Below, in pieces: positions 23,798-32,144 of a stretch of 37,769 bases of DNA. Position numbers and translations under genes: made by a program. Position 1 is the stretch's first letter, and every line of letters begins with the position of its first letter. The notes under the pieces are model-generated. The model was given only the letters and a program-made list of their open reading frames with translations. It was not told where the DNA came from and did not search any database. The stretch comes from an uncultured Erysipelotrichaceae bacterium (GTDB lineage: Bacteria > Bacillota_I > Bacilli_A > RF39 > UBA660), in contig CACZQK010000029.1 of NCBI GenBank assembly GCA_902783315.1, positions 1 to 37,769 of the forward strand, written 5' to 3'.

Positions 23798-24943
23798 TTA
23801 TTGTTCCTTTTCTCTTATGTAAATAATTTTTTGGGTTTCTTTTTTTGACAGTAGGTTCCTTTTTATGTCGTAAATTTTTGTTGTCTCTATTTCAAATTCT
23901 AGCATAGGGTCTTTTTCTTTTTTTATTTTACTAATAATGGGAATGTCTGAATTCTTTTTTACTGTACTTAAATAGTTTCTGCCATTTTCATTAAATCCAA
24001 GAATCCTAATATAATTTATTTTTTGAAATTTTTTTGCTTTTTCCTTGGTAAAATTGCATAGGATATGAAGTAACATTCTACTTATTTTGTTATAGGTATA
24101 ACGTTTGCTTTTTACTCTTTTTATTAAATCTTCATAGGATATTGAGTTTTGAATTTCTTTCTTTAAAAGCTTGTCAATTCCTTCATCTACTGTTTGATAA
24201 ATTGATAAGTCTTGTTCTGTTATAATTTTATATTTTAAAATGTCAAAATAATCTTGCATAAAGTGTAATTCTTTGAAATCATTTATAATGTTTTTTGGGA
24301 TATAATTATCGATCTTTTTCTTTTCTTTTAAAGCTTTTCTTATTGCTGTTGCACTAGAAATGTTTTTCTTTAGTTCCTTTTCGTGATAGGAACCAATTCT
24401 TTTTATTGTTTCATATTTTATTTTATAATTATTTTGTAAAATTGTTTTTATATAGCTAATTCCTAATAAATCATTTGGGGTTTCTATTTTTTTGCCTGTT
24501 AAATCTTCTATTGCACATGAGACGGCTGTTGGATAATTTTTTCCGAGTTTTGAGTATATTTTTACTAGCTTATTAAAATCTTCATTTTCTATTTGTGTTT
24601 TAGCAATAACTTCTAGATCTTTTATATTATTTGATTCGCTTCCAAATACTATTCTTTCAACTTTTAAATGTTCTAGTATTGTAATGGCTCCATAAGCAAA
24701 AAAGTCTGCTGATTGGGTTGCAAAAGGATAGGGAAGTTCTATTATTAGGTCTATTCCATTTTTTAATGCAATTTCGCTTCTTTTCCATTTATCTATTATA
24801 GCAACTTCTCCTCGTTGCATGTAATTACCAGACATAACTAAAACTATTTTATAGTCTTTATATTTTTCCTTTATTTTTTGTAGATGATAGAGATGACCAT
24901 TATGAAATGGATTATATTCAGCAATAACTCCAATAGACTTCAT
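23798..24943 (-). CDS. tmcAL: tRNA(Met) cytidine acetate ligase TmcAL (YlbM)
   Basis: A 381-aa protein, close to Bacillus TmcAL. The N terminus GVIAEYNPFHNGHLYHLQ holds the HxGH nucleotidyltransferase motif. VLVMSGNYMQRGEVAIIDKW, PYPFATQSADFFAYGA and VFGSESN follow, as in the YlbM family. The C-terminal part (ILGFNENGRNYL) also fits. Known role: forms N4-acetylcytidine at the wobble base of elongator tRNA-Met using acetate and ATP. The start is ATG 24943 after GAGGG; an upstream in-frame start at 24979 would add a lysine-rich stretch of 12 residues with no ribosome site. It is convergent with mutM and divergent from murG. Confidence 0.93.
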   Translation of the reverse strand: MKSIGVIAEYNPFHNGHLYHLQKIKEKYKDYKIVLVMSGNYMQRGEVAIIDKWKRSEIALKNGIDLIIELPYPFATQSADFFAYGAITILEHLKVERIVFGSESNNIKDLEVIAKTQIENEDFNKLVKIYSKLGKNYPTAVSCAIEDLTGKKIETPNDLLGISYIKTILQNNYKIKYETIKRIGSYHEKELKKNISSATAIRKALKEKKKIDNYIPKNIINDFKELHFMQDYFDILKYKIITEQDLSIYQTVDEGIDKLLKKEIQNSISYEDLIKRVKSKRYTYNKISRMLLHILCNFTKEKAKKFQKINYIRILGFNENGRNYLSTVKKNSDIPIISKIKKEKDPMLEFEIETTKIYDIKRNLLSKKETQKIIYIREKEQ

Positions 24944-24969
24944 ATTATCCCTCTTTTCTTTTTTTTTGT

Positions 24970-24998
24970 ATTTTATCATAAATGGGACTGTTTTACAA
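24970..24998 (-). promoter_or_regulatory. Promoter of tmcAL
   Basis: Minus strand: TTGTAA (24993-24998), 17 bases, TAAAAT (24970-24975). Confidence 0.6.
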
Positions 24999-25063
24999 TT
25001 GTTCTAATCTTTTTTATACTGAATAATATGTAATGTAAAGTTAGTTACATTTTATTATTATTT

Positions 25064-25092
25064 TTTAGAATTTATGGATTTTATGTTATAAT
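25064..25092 (+). promoter_or_regulatory. Promoter of the murG-murB-divIB operon
   Basis: TATAAT 25087-25092 is preceded by TGT at 25084-25086, giving an extended -10. A weak -35, TTTAGA at 25064-25069, lies 17 bases upstream. The leader is about 15 nt. Confidence 0.65.
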
Positions 25093-25113
25093 TTTTTTAG
25101 ATGGAGTGGTTTA

Positions 25114-26190
25114 ATGAAAATTATTGTAGTAGCTGGTGGAACAGGTGGACATATTTATCCAGCAATAGCCATTATTAATAAGATAAGAGAAAAAGAACCA
25201 GATAGTGATATTTTATATATTGGAACTAGTGATCGGATGGAAAAAGATATTATTCCTAAATTGGGGTTTAAATTTGTTGGTTTAGAGATGGCTGGTTTAA
25301 ATCGAAGAAATGTTTTTTCTAATATTTCTGTTTTTAAGAAATTTAAATTAGCAGTAAAAAAATCTCGTGAAATTATTCATGATTTTAAACCAGATGTTGT
25401 TATAGGTGCTGGCGGTTATGTTACGGTGCCAGTCTTATATGCTGCCCATAAAGAACACAGACCTATTCTTATTCATGAACAAAATTCTGTTCCAGGTATT
25501 AGTAATAAATTTATTGGGAGATTTGCTGATAGAATATGTGTTTCTTTACCAAATAGTTTAGAGCTTTTTCCCAAAAAAAAGACGGTTTATACCGGAAATC
25601 CTAGAAGTGAGGAAATAATGAATGCTCGAAAACTTTTGAAAACAGAGTTGGGATTTCTTGGCAATAAAAAGCTAGTCATAGTTGTTATGGGAAGTTTAGG
25701 AAGTACAACAATGACTTTAAAAATTAAAGATTTAATTCCAGGTTTTAATGAAAAAAGTTATCAAGTGTTGATTATTACTGGTAAAAAGTATTATGATGAT
25801 TATAAGAATATAAAAATTTCTTCTAATGTGAAAGTAGTTCCTTTTATGGATGATTTAATTTGTTTAATGAAAGATAGTGATTTAATTATATCAAGAGCTG
25901 GGGCTAGTACTATTGCAGAGATTACGGCTATTGGTTTACCAGCAATTTTAGTGCCATCCCCTTATGTTACTAATAATCATCAATATAGGAATGCTAAAGA
26001 ACTGGAAGATGCAGGTGCTTGTGTTATTGTTCCAGAAAAAGATTTTTCTAAAGATAGAATTATAAGAGAAATTGATAAATTATTTGATCATAAAGAAAAA
26101 TATGATGCAATGGTTCAAAATAGTAAGAAGTTTGGTTTAAGTGATTCGGCTACAAGAATATATAATGAAATTAGAAAGTTGGTTGAGTAA
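25114..26190 (+). CDS. murG: MurG glycosyltransferase (lipid II synthesis)
   Basis: A 358-aa GT-B glycosyltransferase. The N-terminal glycine loop VVAGGTGGHIYPA (G8-H13) and VIGAGGYVTVPV are family hallmarks. HEQNSVPGISNK and TGNPRSEEI follow. The C-terminal domain has SRAGASTIAEITAIGLPAIL and PYVTNNHQYRNAKEL, which bind UDP-GlcNAc. Known role: adds GlcNAc to lipid I on the inner face of the membrane. The start is ATG 25114 after GGAGTGG. It opens a cell-wall and division cluster, but mraY, murD and ftsW, which usually precede it, are not here. Confidence 0.96.
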   Translation: MKIIVVAGGTGGHIYPAIAIINKIREKEPDSDILYIGTSDRMEKDIIPKLGFKFVGLEMAGLNRRNVFSNISVFKKFKLAVKKSREIIHDFKPDVVIGAGGYVTVPVLYAAHKEHRPILIHEQNSVPGISNKFIGRFADRICVSLPNSLELFPKKKTVYTGNPRSEEIMNARKLLKTELGFLGNKKLVIVVMGSLGSTTMTLKIKDLIPGFNEKSYQVLIITGKKYYDDYKNIKISSNVKVVPFMDDLICLMKDSDLIISRAGASTIAEITAIGLPAILVPSPYVTNNHQYRNAKELEDAGACVIVPEKDFSKDRIIREIDKLFDHKEKYDAMVQNSKKFGLSDSATRIYNEIRKLVE

Positions 26191-26194
26191 ATTT

Positions 26195-27103
26195 ATGAAA
26201 GAAATAATTCAACAGATAAAGAATATGGACATTGGTAGGATAGAAGAAGATGTTTCTTTAAAAAAATATACTACTTATAGAGCTGGTGGAATAGCAAGAT
26301 GTGTTGTCTACCCAAAAAATATTTCTAAATTAGTTGATTTAATGAGATTTTTAAAACAAACAGGTGTAGTTCATAAAATTTTAGGGAGAGGTTCTAATTT
26401 GCTTTTTAGTGAAAAAACATATGAAGGAATTCTTATTAAGCTTGATGAATTTGATTATATTCATTTTTTCGGTAGGGGGAAAATTAGAGTTGGTGCTGGA
26501 GCTTCTTTAATTAAAGTTAGTCTTTTAGCTGCTAAGAAGGGCTATACTGGACTTGAATTTGCTGCTGGAATTCCGGGAAGTATTGGTGGGGCCATCTTTA
26601 TGAATGCTGGTGCTTATAAATCTGACATGGGATATATTGTAGAAAGCGTAAAGGTTCTTACTTCTGATTTAAAGATTATTCATCTGGAAAATAGAGAAAT
26701 GGATTTTCATTATCGTAGTTCCTATTTGCAAAAGCATCCAGATTATGTTTGTTTAGAGGCAATTATAAAATTACAAAAAGGGAAAAAAGAGGCAATTGCA
26801 GAAGTTATTAGAGATAGAAGAAATCGTAGGCTTGAGTCTCAGCCTTTGGAATTTCCGTCAGCAGGAAGTGTATTTCGTAATCCTGAAGGGAACTTTGCTG
26901 GAAAACTAATAGAGGATTTGGGTTTAAAGGGAAAGGTAAAAGGTGGAGCAATGGTTAGTGATAAACATGCTAATTTTATTATAAATCGCGACGGCGCCAC
27001 TAGTGATGATATTAAATATTTAATTGATTTATGTCATGAGAAAGTTTTAAAAAATTATGGTATTGATTTGAAAATAGAACAAGAATTTGTAAATTGGGAG
27101 TAA
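26195..27103 (+). CDS. murB: UDP-N-acetylenolpyruvoylglucosamine reductase MurB
   Basis: A 302-aa flavoprotein of the shorter type found in Bacillota. The FAD-binding part shows YTTYRAGGIA, GRGSNLLFSE and EFAAGIPGSIGGAIFMNAGAY. The active-site segment is FPSAGSVFRNPEG (catalytic Ser in AGSVF) and the C-terminal part has GAMVSDKHANFI. Known role: NADPH-dependent reduction to UDP-MurNAc. The start is ATG 26195, 4 bases after the murG stop; the ribosome site (GGTTGAG) is weak, so coupling to murG is likely. In-frame ATGs further upstream lie inside murG and lack a site. The stop TAA overlaps the region just before divIB. Confidence 0.94.
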   Translation: MKEIIQQIKNMDIGRIEEDVSLKKYTTYRAGGIARCVVYPKNISKLVDLMRFLKQTGVVHKILGRGSNLLFSEKTYEGILIKLDEFDYIHFFGRGKIRVGAGASLIKVSLLAAKKGYTGLEFAAGIPGSIGGAIFMNAGAYKSDMGYIVESVKVLTSDLKIIHLENREMDFHYRSSYLQKHPDYVCLEAIIKLQKGKKEAIAEVIRDRRNRRLESQPLEFPSAGSVFRNPEGNFAGKLIEDLGLKGKVKGGAMVSDKHANFIINRDGATSDDIKYLIDLCHEKVLKNYGIDLKIEQEFVNWE

Positions 27104-27105
27104 TT

Positions 27106-27795
27106 ATGGCTAAAAAAGTTATCAAAAAAAGAAAAATTAAGTTAATTAATTTTCTACTAGTTTTATTTGTTTTTATAGGACTAGGTTTTTGTGCTTTTTT
27201 AATATTAAAAATTCCTGTTAAAAATATTATTATCTTAAATACTAATTATTTAAATGATGATTATATTTTATCTTTAGGGGGAATAAGAGATTATCCTAAC
27301 TTTTTTTTAACAAGAGCTTCACAAGTAGAAAAAAAAATAGCTCATTCAGAATATATACGAGATGTAAAATTAACAAAAAAGGTTGGATTTATATTTGAAT
27401 TAAAAGTTTTTGAAAATCGTCCTTTATTTTTTGACTTTAATCAAAATAAGTATATATTTGATAATGGTAAAGCGAGTGAAGAAGATAGTATTAGCCGTAA
27501 TTTTCGAGTTCCTAGACTTTTAAATTATATACCAGATAATAAATATTCTAAATTTATTAAAGAAATGGCAAATGTAAAAAATAGTACTGTTTGTAAGATT
27601 AGTGATATAGAGTATCAGCCTAATGATTATGATAAGGATCGTTTTTTGCTTTATATGGATGATGGAAATATGGTATATCTTACTCTGACAAAGTTTAAAA
27701 TGATTAATCATTATAACGAGGTTTTAAAACAACTTGATAATCATAAAGGAATTTTATATTTGGATAATGGTAATCACTTTCAAATTAGGGATTAA
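27106..27795 (+). CDS. divIB: Cell division protein DivIB/FtsQ
   Basis: A 229-aa bitopic membrane protein. A basic cytoplasmic start (about 1-13) is followed by one membrane helix (about 14-36, LINFLLVLFVFIGLGFCAFL). An extracellular POTRA-like domain comes next (VKNIIILNTNYLNDDYILSL, then SEYIRDVKLTKKVGFIFEL), as does the FtsQ/DivIB beta domain with ENRPLFFD. Known role: scaffolds the FtsL-DivIC complex at the septum. It starts 2 bases after the murB stop, with GGGAG upstream. The position matches Bacillus (murB-divIB). It is near the lower end of family length. Confidence 0.88.
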   Translation: MAKKVIKKRKIKLINFLLVLFVFIGLGFCAFLILKIPVKNIIILNTNYLNDDYILSLGGIRDYPNFFLTRASQVEKKIAHSEYIRDVKLTKKVGFIFELKVFENRPLFFDFNQNKYIFDNGKASEEDSISRNFRVPRLLNYIPDNKYSKFIKEMANVKNSTVCKISDIEYQPNDYDKDRFLLYMDDGNMVYLTLTKFKMINHYNEVLKQLDNHKGILYLDNGNHFQIRD

Positions 27796-27796
27796 G

Positions 27797-27825
27797 TTGA
27801 AAGTATATTATTTGTGTGTTATAAT
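27797..27825 (+). promoter_or_regulatory. Strong promoter ahead of the unrecognised gene
   Basis: TTGAAA 27797-27802, 17 bases, perfect TATAAT 27820-27825. It starts 2 bases after the divIB stop. The ribosome site AGGGTGA begins about where the transcript would start. Confidence 0.75.
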
Positions 27826-27843
27826 TTTATTAGGGTGATTATA

Positions 27844-28452
27844 GTGGAACAAGTGGAACAATATGGGAAATATAGGGAAGAATATTTAAAGGCATTAGAA
27901 AAATATAATAGTACTAATGATAATGAATATTTGAATCGGCTTATGAGCATAAAGGCAGAATTTAAAAAAATGCCTAATTTTTCAGAGCTGGTTGTACGGT
28001 ATTATGTTAATGCTTTTCAAAATATTTCAAATCTTGAGAACTTAAATTTTTTTTCAACATGTCAATTTGTTCGTTATCTTGTTACAACTTTCTTTTCTAA
28101 AATTATGTTTAATGATCTTTTTCTCTTGGGTTTATTTTGTGAGAATCAAGATAATTATTTAAGCGTTTTGGAAAATGTACGTAATCAAATAGGGGAAATA
28201 TATCATATCCAGTTTTGTTCTAAAGCAGATATCGATGAAAAAATTTCTGATGACACGCTTGATGGAATGGGTTTCAGAGCAAGAGTTTATCTTATTAATG
28301 GTATTCCGAATTATTATATTATCAGTGAGGATGATGTTTATTCTGATCGTGGTTGGGATGAAACAGTAAAAAGACTTCAAACTCTTGGGCTAGATAGTTT
28401 AGTACCTCAAAAAAGAAACTCAGAAGTGCATTCAACTGGATTGAAAAGATGA
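27844..28452 (+). CDS. Unrecognised protein between divIB and ftsA
   Basis: A 202-aa protein I do not recognise. The start is GTG 27844, about 6 bases after AGGGTGA; an earlier GTG at 27814 lies inside the promoter. There is no signal peptide or clear membrane helix. The first 55 residues are charged and helical (EQVEQYGKYREEYLKALEKY), with heptad-like spacing. The middle (about 55-115) is rich in aromatic residues and Leu. The last part has a beta-like piece, MGFRARVYLINGIPNYYII, and a Ser/Lys-rich end. It has its own strong promoter and terminator, so it is a single-gene unit set between two division gene groups. A role in division or envelope growth is a guess from place only. Confidence 0.8.
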   Translation: MEQVEQYGKYREEYLKALEKYNSTNDNEYLNRLMSIKAEFKKMPNFSELVVRYYVNAFQNISNLENLNFFSTCQFVRYLVTTFFSKIMFNDLFLLGLFCENQDNYLSVLENVRNQIGEIYHIQFCSKADIDEKISDDTLDGMGFRARVYLINGIPNYYIISEDDVYSDRGWDETVKRLQTLGLDSLVPQKRNSEVHSTGLKR

Positions 28453-28470
28453 TTTCATATTTATTTTTAT

Positions 28471-28512
28471 AAAAACTGTTAAAATTTTAAGTAATAATTT
28501 TTACAGTTTTTT
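28471..28512 (+). terminator. Terminator after the unrecognised gene
   Basis: AAAAACTGT (28471-28479) pairs with ACAGTTTTT (28503-28511), extended inward by AAAATT/AATTTT, and ends in T7. Confidence 0.75.
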
Positions 28513-28528
28513 TATTTTTAAATAGAGT

Positions 28529-28556
28529 TTGCAAAAAAGAAAAAATACGTTATAAT
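28529..28556 (+). promoter_or_regulatory. Promoter of ftsA-ftsZ
   Basis: TTGCAA 28529-28534, 16 bases, TATAAT 28551-28556. Confidence 0.65.
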
Positions 28557-28580
28557 TAAATTTAGAGTAGGAGGATTTTA

Positions 28581-29816
28581 ATGGGTAATATATATGCTGG
28601 AATTGATTTAGGAACAGATACTATTAAAATTATAGTAGCTGAGAAAAAAAATGATAAATTTTTTGTGCTTGCTTCAGTAAGTAGTCCTTCAGAAGGAATT
28701 CAAAATGGTTTTGTCATTGATACAAAATCTGCTATTTCTAGTATAAAAAATGCCGTAAAACAAATAAATGATTCTTTGGGAATGAAAATTACAAAAGCAA
28801 TTGCCTGTATTCCTCCGTCTAATTGCCAGATGAATATTGTTGTTGGTAGTAGTAATGTTATTGATTATAATGAAATTACAGGAATTGATGTTAGTAATGT
28901 GTTGTTATCTGCCATAAAAGGTCAAGACTTTTCTAAAAATGAACTAGTTACAGCAATGCCAATTAATTTTACTATTGATGATAAAAAAATTGTTACAGAT
29001 CCCAAGGGGATGAAAGGAAGCCTATTAGAGACAAAAGTAGTTATTAGTACAGTGCCTAAGGAACCGTTATATCGTATTTTAGAAGTTTTAAAATTAAGTG
29101 GAATAGAAGTGGTAGATATTGTTTTTCCTTCAGTTGGTGACTATTATTCTATTAAAAATAGGAAATATGATGAATTGGTAGGAGCTATTATTAATATTGG
29201 TGAAGAGTCTACAACTATTTCTGTTTTTAATAAGGGAATTCAAATAAAAAATAGTATATTATCAGTTGGTAGTAATAATGTTGATAAAGATCTTACTTAT
29301 GTGTTTAAATCAAAATTAAGTGAGTCTAGAAAGATTAAAGAGAATTTTGCAGTTGCTGATTATCAATATGCAGATGTAAATGATATTTATACTTTTTCAA
29401 TTGATAAAGATACAAAGAAAACTGTTAATCAGGTTCATGTTTCTAAGGTGGTTGAGGCTAGAATTCGAGAAATTCTAAAACTTGCTAAAAATGAAATAAA
29501 AAACTTAACAAATAGAGAAATACGTTATATAATTATAACAGGTGGCTTGACCGAAATGTCTGCTTTTTCTTATTTAGTAGAGCAGGAATTTGGTTTTGTT
29601 GCAAAGATATGGAATATTACTACAATGGGAATTCGACATAATAAATATAGTAGTTGTTATGGTGCTATTAAATATTTTGATGATAAATTGCTTTTAAGAG
29701 GAAAAAAATATAATATGTTTTCAACGGATGATATTGCTACTATGTTGTCAATAAATTCTAATGTTCCAAAAGAAAATATAATTAATAGAGTGTTTGGGCA
29801 CTTTTTTGATAATTAA
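28581..29816 (+). CDS. ftsA: Cell division protein FtsA
   Basis: A 411-aa actin-family ATPase. The phosphate-1 loop is IYAGIDLGTDTIKIIV. The 1C subdomain follows at about 85-165, the phosphate-2 region is GAIINIGEESTTISVF, and the adenosine loop is IIITGGLTEMS. The C-terminal end PKENIINRVFGHFFDN is an amphipathic helix that would anchor the protein to the membrane. Known role: tethers FtsZ filaments and recruits the division machinery. AGGAGG lies 8 bases before ATG 28581. The gene is 12 bases from ftsZ. Confidence 0.95.
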   Translation: MGNIYAGIDLGTDTIKIIVAEKKNDKFFVLASVSSPSEGIQNGFVIDTKSAISSIKNAVKQINDSLGMKITKAIACIPPSNCQMNIVVGSSNVIDYNEITGIDVSNVLLSAIKGQDFSKNELVTAMPINFTIDDKKIVTDPKGMKGSLLETKVVISTVPKEPLYRILEVLKLSGIEVVDIVFPSVGDYYSIKNRKYDELVGAIINIGEESTTISVFNKGIQIKNSILSVGSNNVDKDLTYVFKSKLSESRKIKENFAVADYQYADVNDIYTFSIDKDTKKTVNQVHVSKVVEARIREILKLAKNEIKNLTNREIRYIIITGGLTEMSAFSYLVEQEFGFVAKIWNITTMGIRHNKYSSCYGAIKYFDDKLLLRGKKYNMFSTDDIATMLSINSNVPKENIINRVFGHFFDN

Positions 29817-29828
29817 GGAGGAAAAGGT

Positions 29829-30962
29829 ATGATAGGCGGATTAGAAATGGATCAGCTAGCAAAGATTAAAGTCATTGGTCTTGGCGGTGGCGGAGGTAAT
29901 GCTATTAATAGAATGGTTGAATCCGGTGTTAAAGGTGTTGAATTTATTGCGGCTAATACAGATTTGCAAGTTTTAAATTCTTCAAAGGCAGATGTTAAAA
30001 TTCAAATAGGTGCTACGCTTACTGATGGATTAGGAGCAGGTGGGAAACCAGAAGTTGGAAAAGAATCTGCTGTGGAGTCTAAGAAAGAAATAGAGGATGC
30101 CTTGAGTGGAGCAGATATGGTTTTTATCACTTGTGGAATGGGTGGTGGAACTGGTACTGGTGCAGCTGCAATCGTTGCAGAAATTGCCCAAGGGCTTGGG
30201 GCTTTAACAGTTGCAATTGTTACGAAACCGTTTTCTTTTGAAGGAAAGAGAAGAATGGAAAATGCACTTCAAGGTATTGATGAATTAAAGAAACATGTGG
30301 ATACTTTAATTGTTATTCCAAATGATCGGTTAAGAGAAATTATTGATAAATCCACTCCAATGCTAGAAGCATTTAAAGAAGTTGATAATGTTTTACGTAG
30401 AGGTGTTCAATCTATTTCTGATTTGATTGCTGTTGTTGGACTTGTTAACTTGGATTTTGCTGACGTTAAAGCGGTTATGGAGAAGAGTGGACGTGCCATT
30501 ATTGGTATTGGAATTGGTATGGGTGAAGATAGAGCACTAGAGGCTGCTAAACAAGCAGTTTCATCCCCATTGTTAGAAACTTCTATTGAAGGGGCTACGG
30601 ATGCTATTATTAATATTACTGGTGGTTTGAATTTGACTTTGTTTGAAGCTGAGCAAGCAGCGGAAGTTGTTCGCAGTGCAGCTAATACCGATATTAATAC
30701 AATATTTGGTTCTGTTATCAATGAAAATTTAAATGATGAGGTTATCGTTACTGTTATTGCTACAGGCTTTGATAAGCAAAAAAAGACAGCAGTTTTGGAT
30801 TCTAATCATGCTCCTTCTAGCTCTACAGCTGGTAGAAGAGGGGTTGGAAGGGATAATTATGCTTATCAACCAGAAATTTTAGAAGATGATGATGGAGATG
30901 CTGGTATTTCGGGAAATGTTGATATGAGTATTCCTGCATTCTTAAGAGATCGTAATTTTTGA
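29829..30962 (+). CDS. ftsZ: Cell division protein FtsZ
   Basis: A 377-aa tubulin-family GTPase. [16 protein letters not shown] begins the nucleotide site, and the signature GGGTGTGA is at 105-112. The T7 synergy region is [12 protein letters not shown] short linker (about 318-355) leads to the conserved C-terminal peptide [12 protein letters not shown], which binds FtsA and other partners. Known role: forms the cytokinetic ring. AAGGAGG is 7 bases before ATG 29829; six residues precede MDQLAK, where many homologues start. ftsA and ftsZ form one operon closed by a strong terminator. Confidence 0.97.
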   Translation: MIGGLEMDQLAKIKVIGLGGGGGNAINRMVESGVKGVEFIAANTDLQVLNSSKADVKIQIGATLTDGLGAGGKPEVGKESAVESKKEIEDALSGADMVFITCGMGGGTGTGAAAIVAEIAQGLGALTVAIVTKPFSFEGKRRMENALQGIDELKKHVDTLIVIPNDRLREIIDKSTPMLEAFKEVDNVLRRGVQSISDLIAVVGLVNLDFADVKAVMEKSGRAIIGIGIGMGEDRALEAAKQAVSSPLLETSIEGATDAIINITGGLNLTLFEAEQAAEVVRSAANTDINTIFGSVINENLNDEVIVTVIATGFDKQKKTAVLDSNHAPSSSTAGRRGVGRDNYAYQPEILEDDDGDAGISGNVDMSIPAFLRDRNF

Positions 30963-30990
30963 TTTCAGTCTATCTGAAATCTTTTTTTTT
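30961..30990 (+). terminator. Terminator of ftsA-ftsZ
   Basis: A perfect GATTTCAG (30961-30968) and CTGAAATC (30974-30981) stem with a 5-base loop and nine T. The ftsZ stop overlaps the stem. Confidence 0.93.
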
Positions 30991-31019
30991 GAAAGTTAAG
31001 GTTAATAGAATATTTTTAA

Positions 31020-31054
31020 TAAAAAAACAAATAAGTTAGAGAACACTTACTTGT
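31020..31054 (-). terminator. Terminator of the arginase-like gene
   Basis: On the minus strand, ACAAGTAAGT pairs with ACTTATTTGT (31045-31054 with 31027-31036, one G-U), followed by seven T. Confidence 0.8.
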
Positions 31055-31074
31055 ATAATTTGGTTTATTGTTTA

Positions 31075-31989
31075 TTAGTAATTATCATAGTTTTTAATAT
31101 CATCAAATTTCTTTTTATTTTCAGCAGCTTTTATAAATTGTGCTAATATGTTTAATGCTATTTGCTCTGTCTTTCGGTTAACATCTCTTAATGGGTTGAA
31201 TTCAACAAGGTCAAAGGAAAGCACATCTTTTATGTGTTTGATAATGTATTCATTGATGGACATAGCTTCCTCTTCTGATATACCGTCAAATTCTGGAATA
31301 CTTACTCCAGGGGAAATATCTGGATCTATTATGTCTAAATCATAACTAATATGGATTCCTTTTGTTTTATATCCAGCTATTTTAAAGGCTTCATCCATAA
31401 TAGTATCTATTCCTTTTTCTTTTATGTCCTTGGTTGTAAAGACGGTAACTCCAGAATATCTCAAGTTGTCTTTTTCTTTATCATCAATGTTTCTTGCGCC
31501 AATAACAACTGTTTTTGCTGCTTGGATTACCTTTCCATTATGATAATGTCTTAAATCTTGATTTTCGTAGCCATTGATTGTTGCGAGAGCAAGATCATGA
31601 ATGTTTCCTGTAACAGTGGTAGAAAAGGTGCTATAAGTTGCATGAGAGTCAATCCATATACATCCAATATCAATATTTGCTTTAGCTGAGGCTAGTGCTG
31701 AGGCGATAGAGGCAGAATGGTCTCCACCTATCATGATTGGAAAATACTCTTCTTTTATCTTTTCAATTATATTTTTGTATAAATTAGAATTAAAATTATC
31801 AATTTCATATTCATTTTTTCTTCTATCTGATAAGTTCCTGCTTTTGATAATGTCCTTATTCTGTTCAAATAATAGGCTTTCTCCTTGATAAAAAGTCTTT
31901 AAGTCATTCATTATTTGAATTGGTCCTAAACTTGCACCATCAATGTTTACTCCTAAATCAGTGCAGGCACAAAATATCATTGTTCGCAT
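31075..31989 (-). CDS. Arginase/ureohydrolase-fold protein with altered active site
   Basis: A 304-aa protein of the ureohydrolase superfamily, of arginase length. Conserved parts are GGDHS (H91), D114 and H116 in IDSHAT, TGNIHDLALA, D217 and D219 in SYDLDIIDP, and E263 in FDLVEFNP. In arginase the first metal loop is D-A-H-x-D-x-N-T; here it is D-S-H-A-T118-Y-S120-T. The aspartate that helps bind one Mn and the Asn that contacts the arginine alpha-carboxylate are both changed. Arginase activity is therefore doubtful; it could act on another guanidino or formimino substrate, or be non-enzymatic. The start is ATG 31989 after AAAGGTGATT. It stands alone; no arginine pathway gene is near. Confidence 0.8.
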   Translation of the reverse strand: MRTMIFCACTDLGVNIDGASLGPIQIMNDLKTFYQGESLLFEQNKDIIKSRNLSDRRKNEYEIDNFNSNLYKNIIEKIKEEYFPIMIGGDHSASIASALASAKANIDIGCIWIDSHATYSTFSTTVTGNIHDLALATINGYENQDLRHYHNGKVIQAAKTVVIGARNIDDKEKDNLRYSGVTVFTTKDIKEKGIDTIMDEAFKIAGYKTKGIHISYDLDIIDPDISPGVSIPEFDGISEEEAMSINEYIIKHIKDVLSFDLVEFNPLRDVNRKTEQIALNILAQFIKAAENKKKFDDIKNYDNY

Positions 31990-32022
31990 ATTAATCACCT
32001 TTTTAACTATCTTTTCTCGATT

Positions 32023-32051
32023 AGTTTAACATAAAAGTGTCTATTTATCAA
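32023..32051 (-). promoter_or_regulatory. Promoter of the arginase-like gene
   Basis: Minus strand: TTGATA (32046-32051), 17 bases, TAAACT (32023-32028). Confidence 0.65.
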
Positions 32052-32104
32052 GATTGCTTATTTTATAAATTACTAAAAAAATATGTTTTTTTAGTTTTAA
32101 TGTG

Positions 32105-32110
32105 TATAAT
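32105..32110 (+). promoter_or_regulatory. -10 element of murE
   Basis: TATAAT 32105-32110, 34 bases before the murE start. The -35 region (TATGTT at 32082) is weak. Confidence 0.5.
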
Positions 32111-32144
32111 AAATGTATAGGATGTATTAGATGGGATGTGTAAT

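Noticed and set aside
27814-27843. Upstream GTG start for the unrecognised gene
   Set aside because: It falls inside the promoter (TATAAT 27820-27825), ahead of the predicted transcript start.
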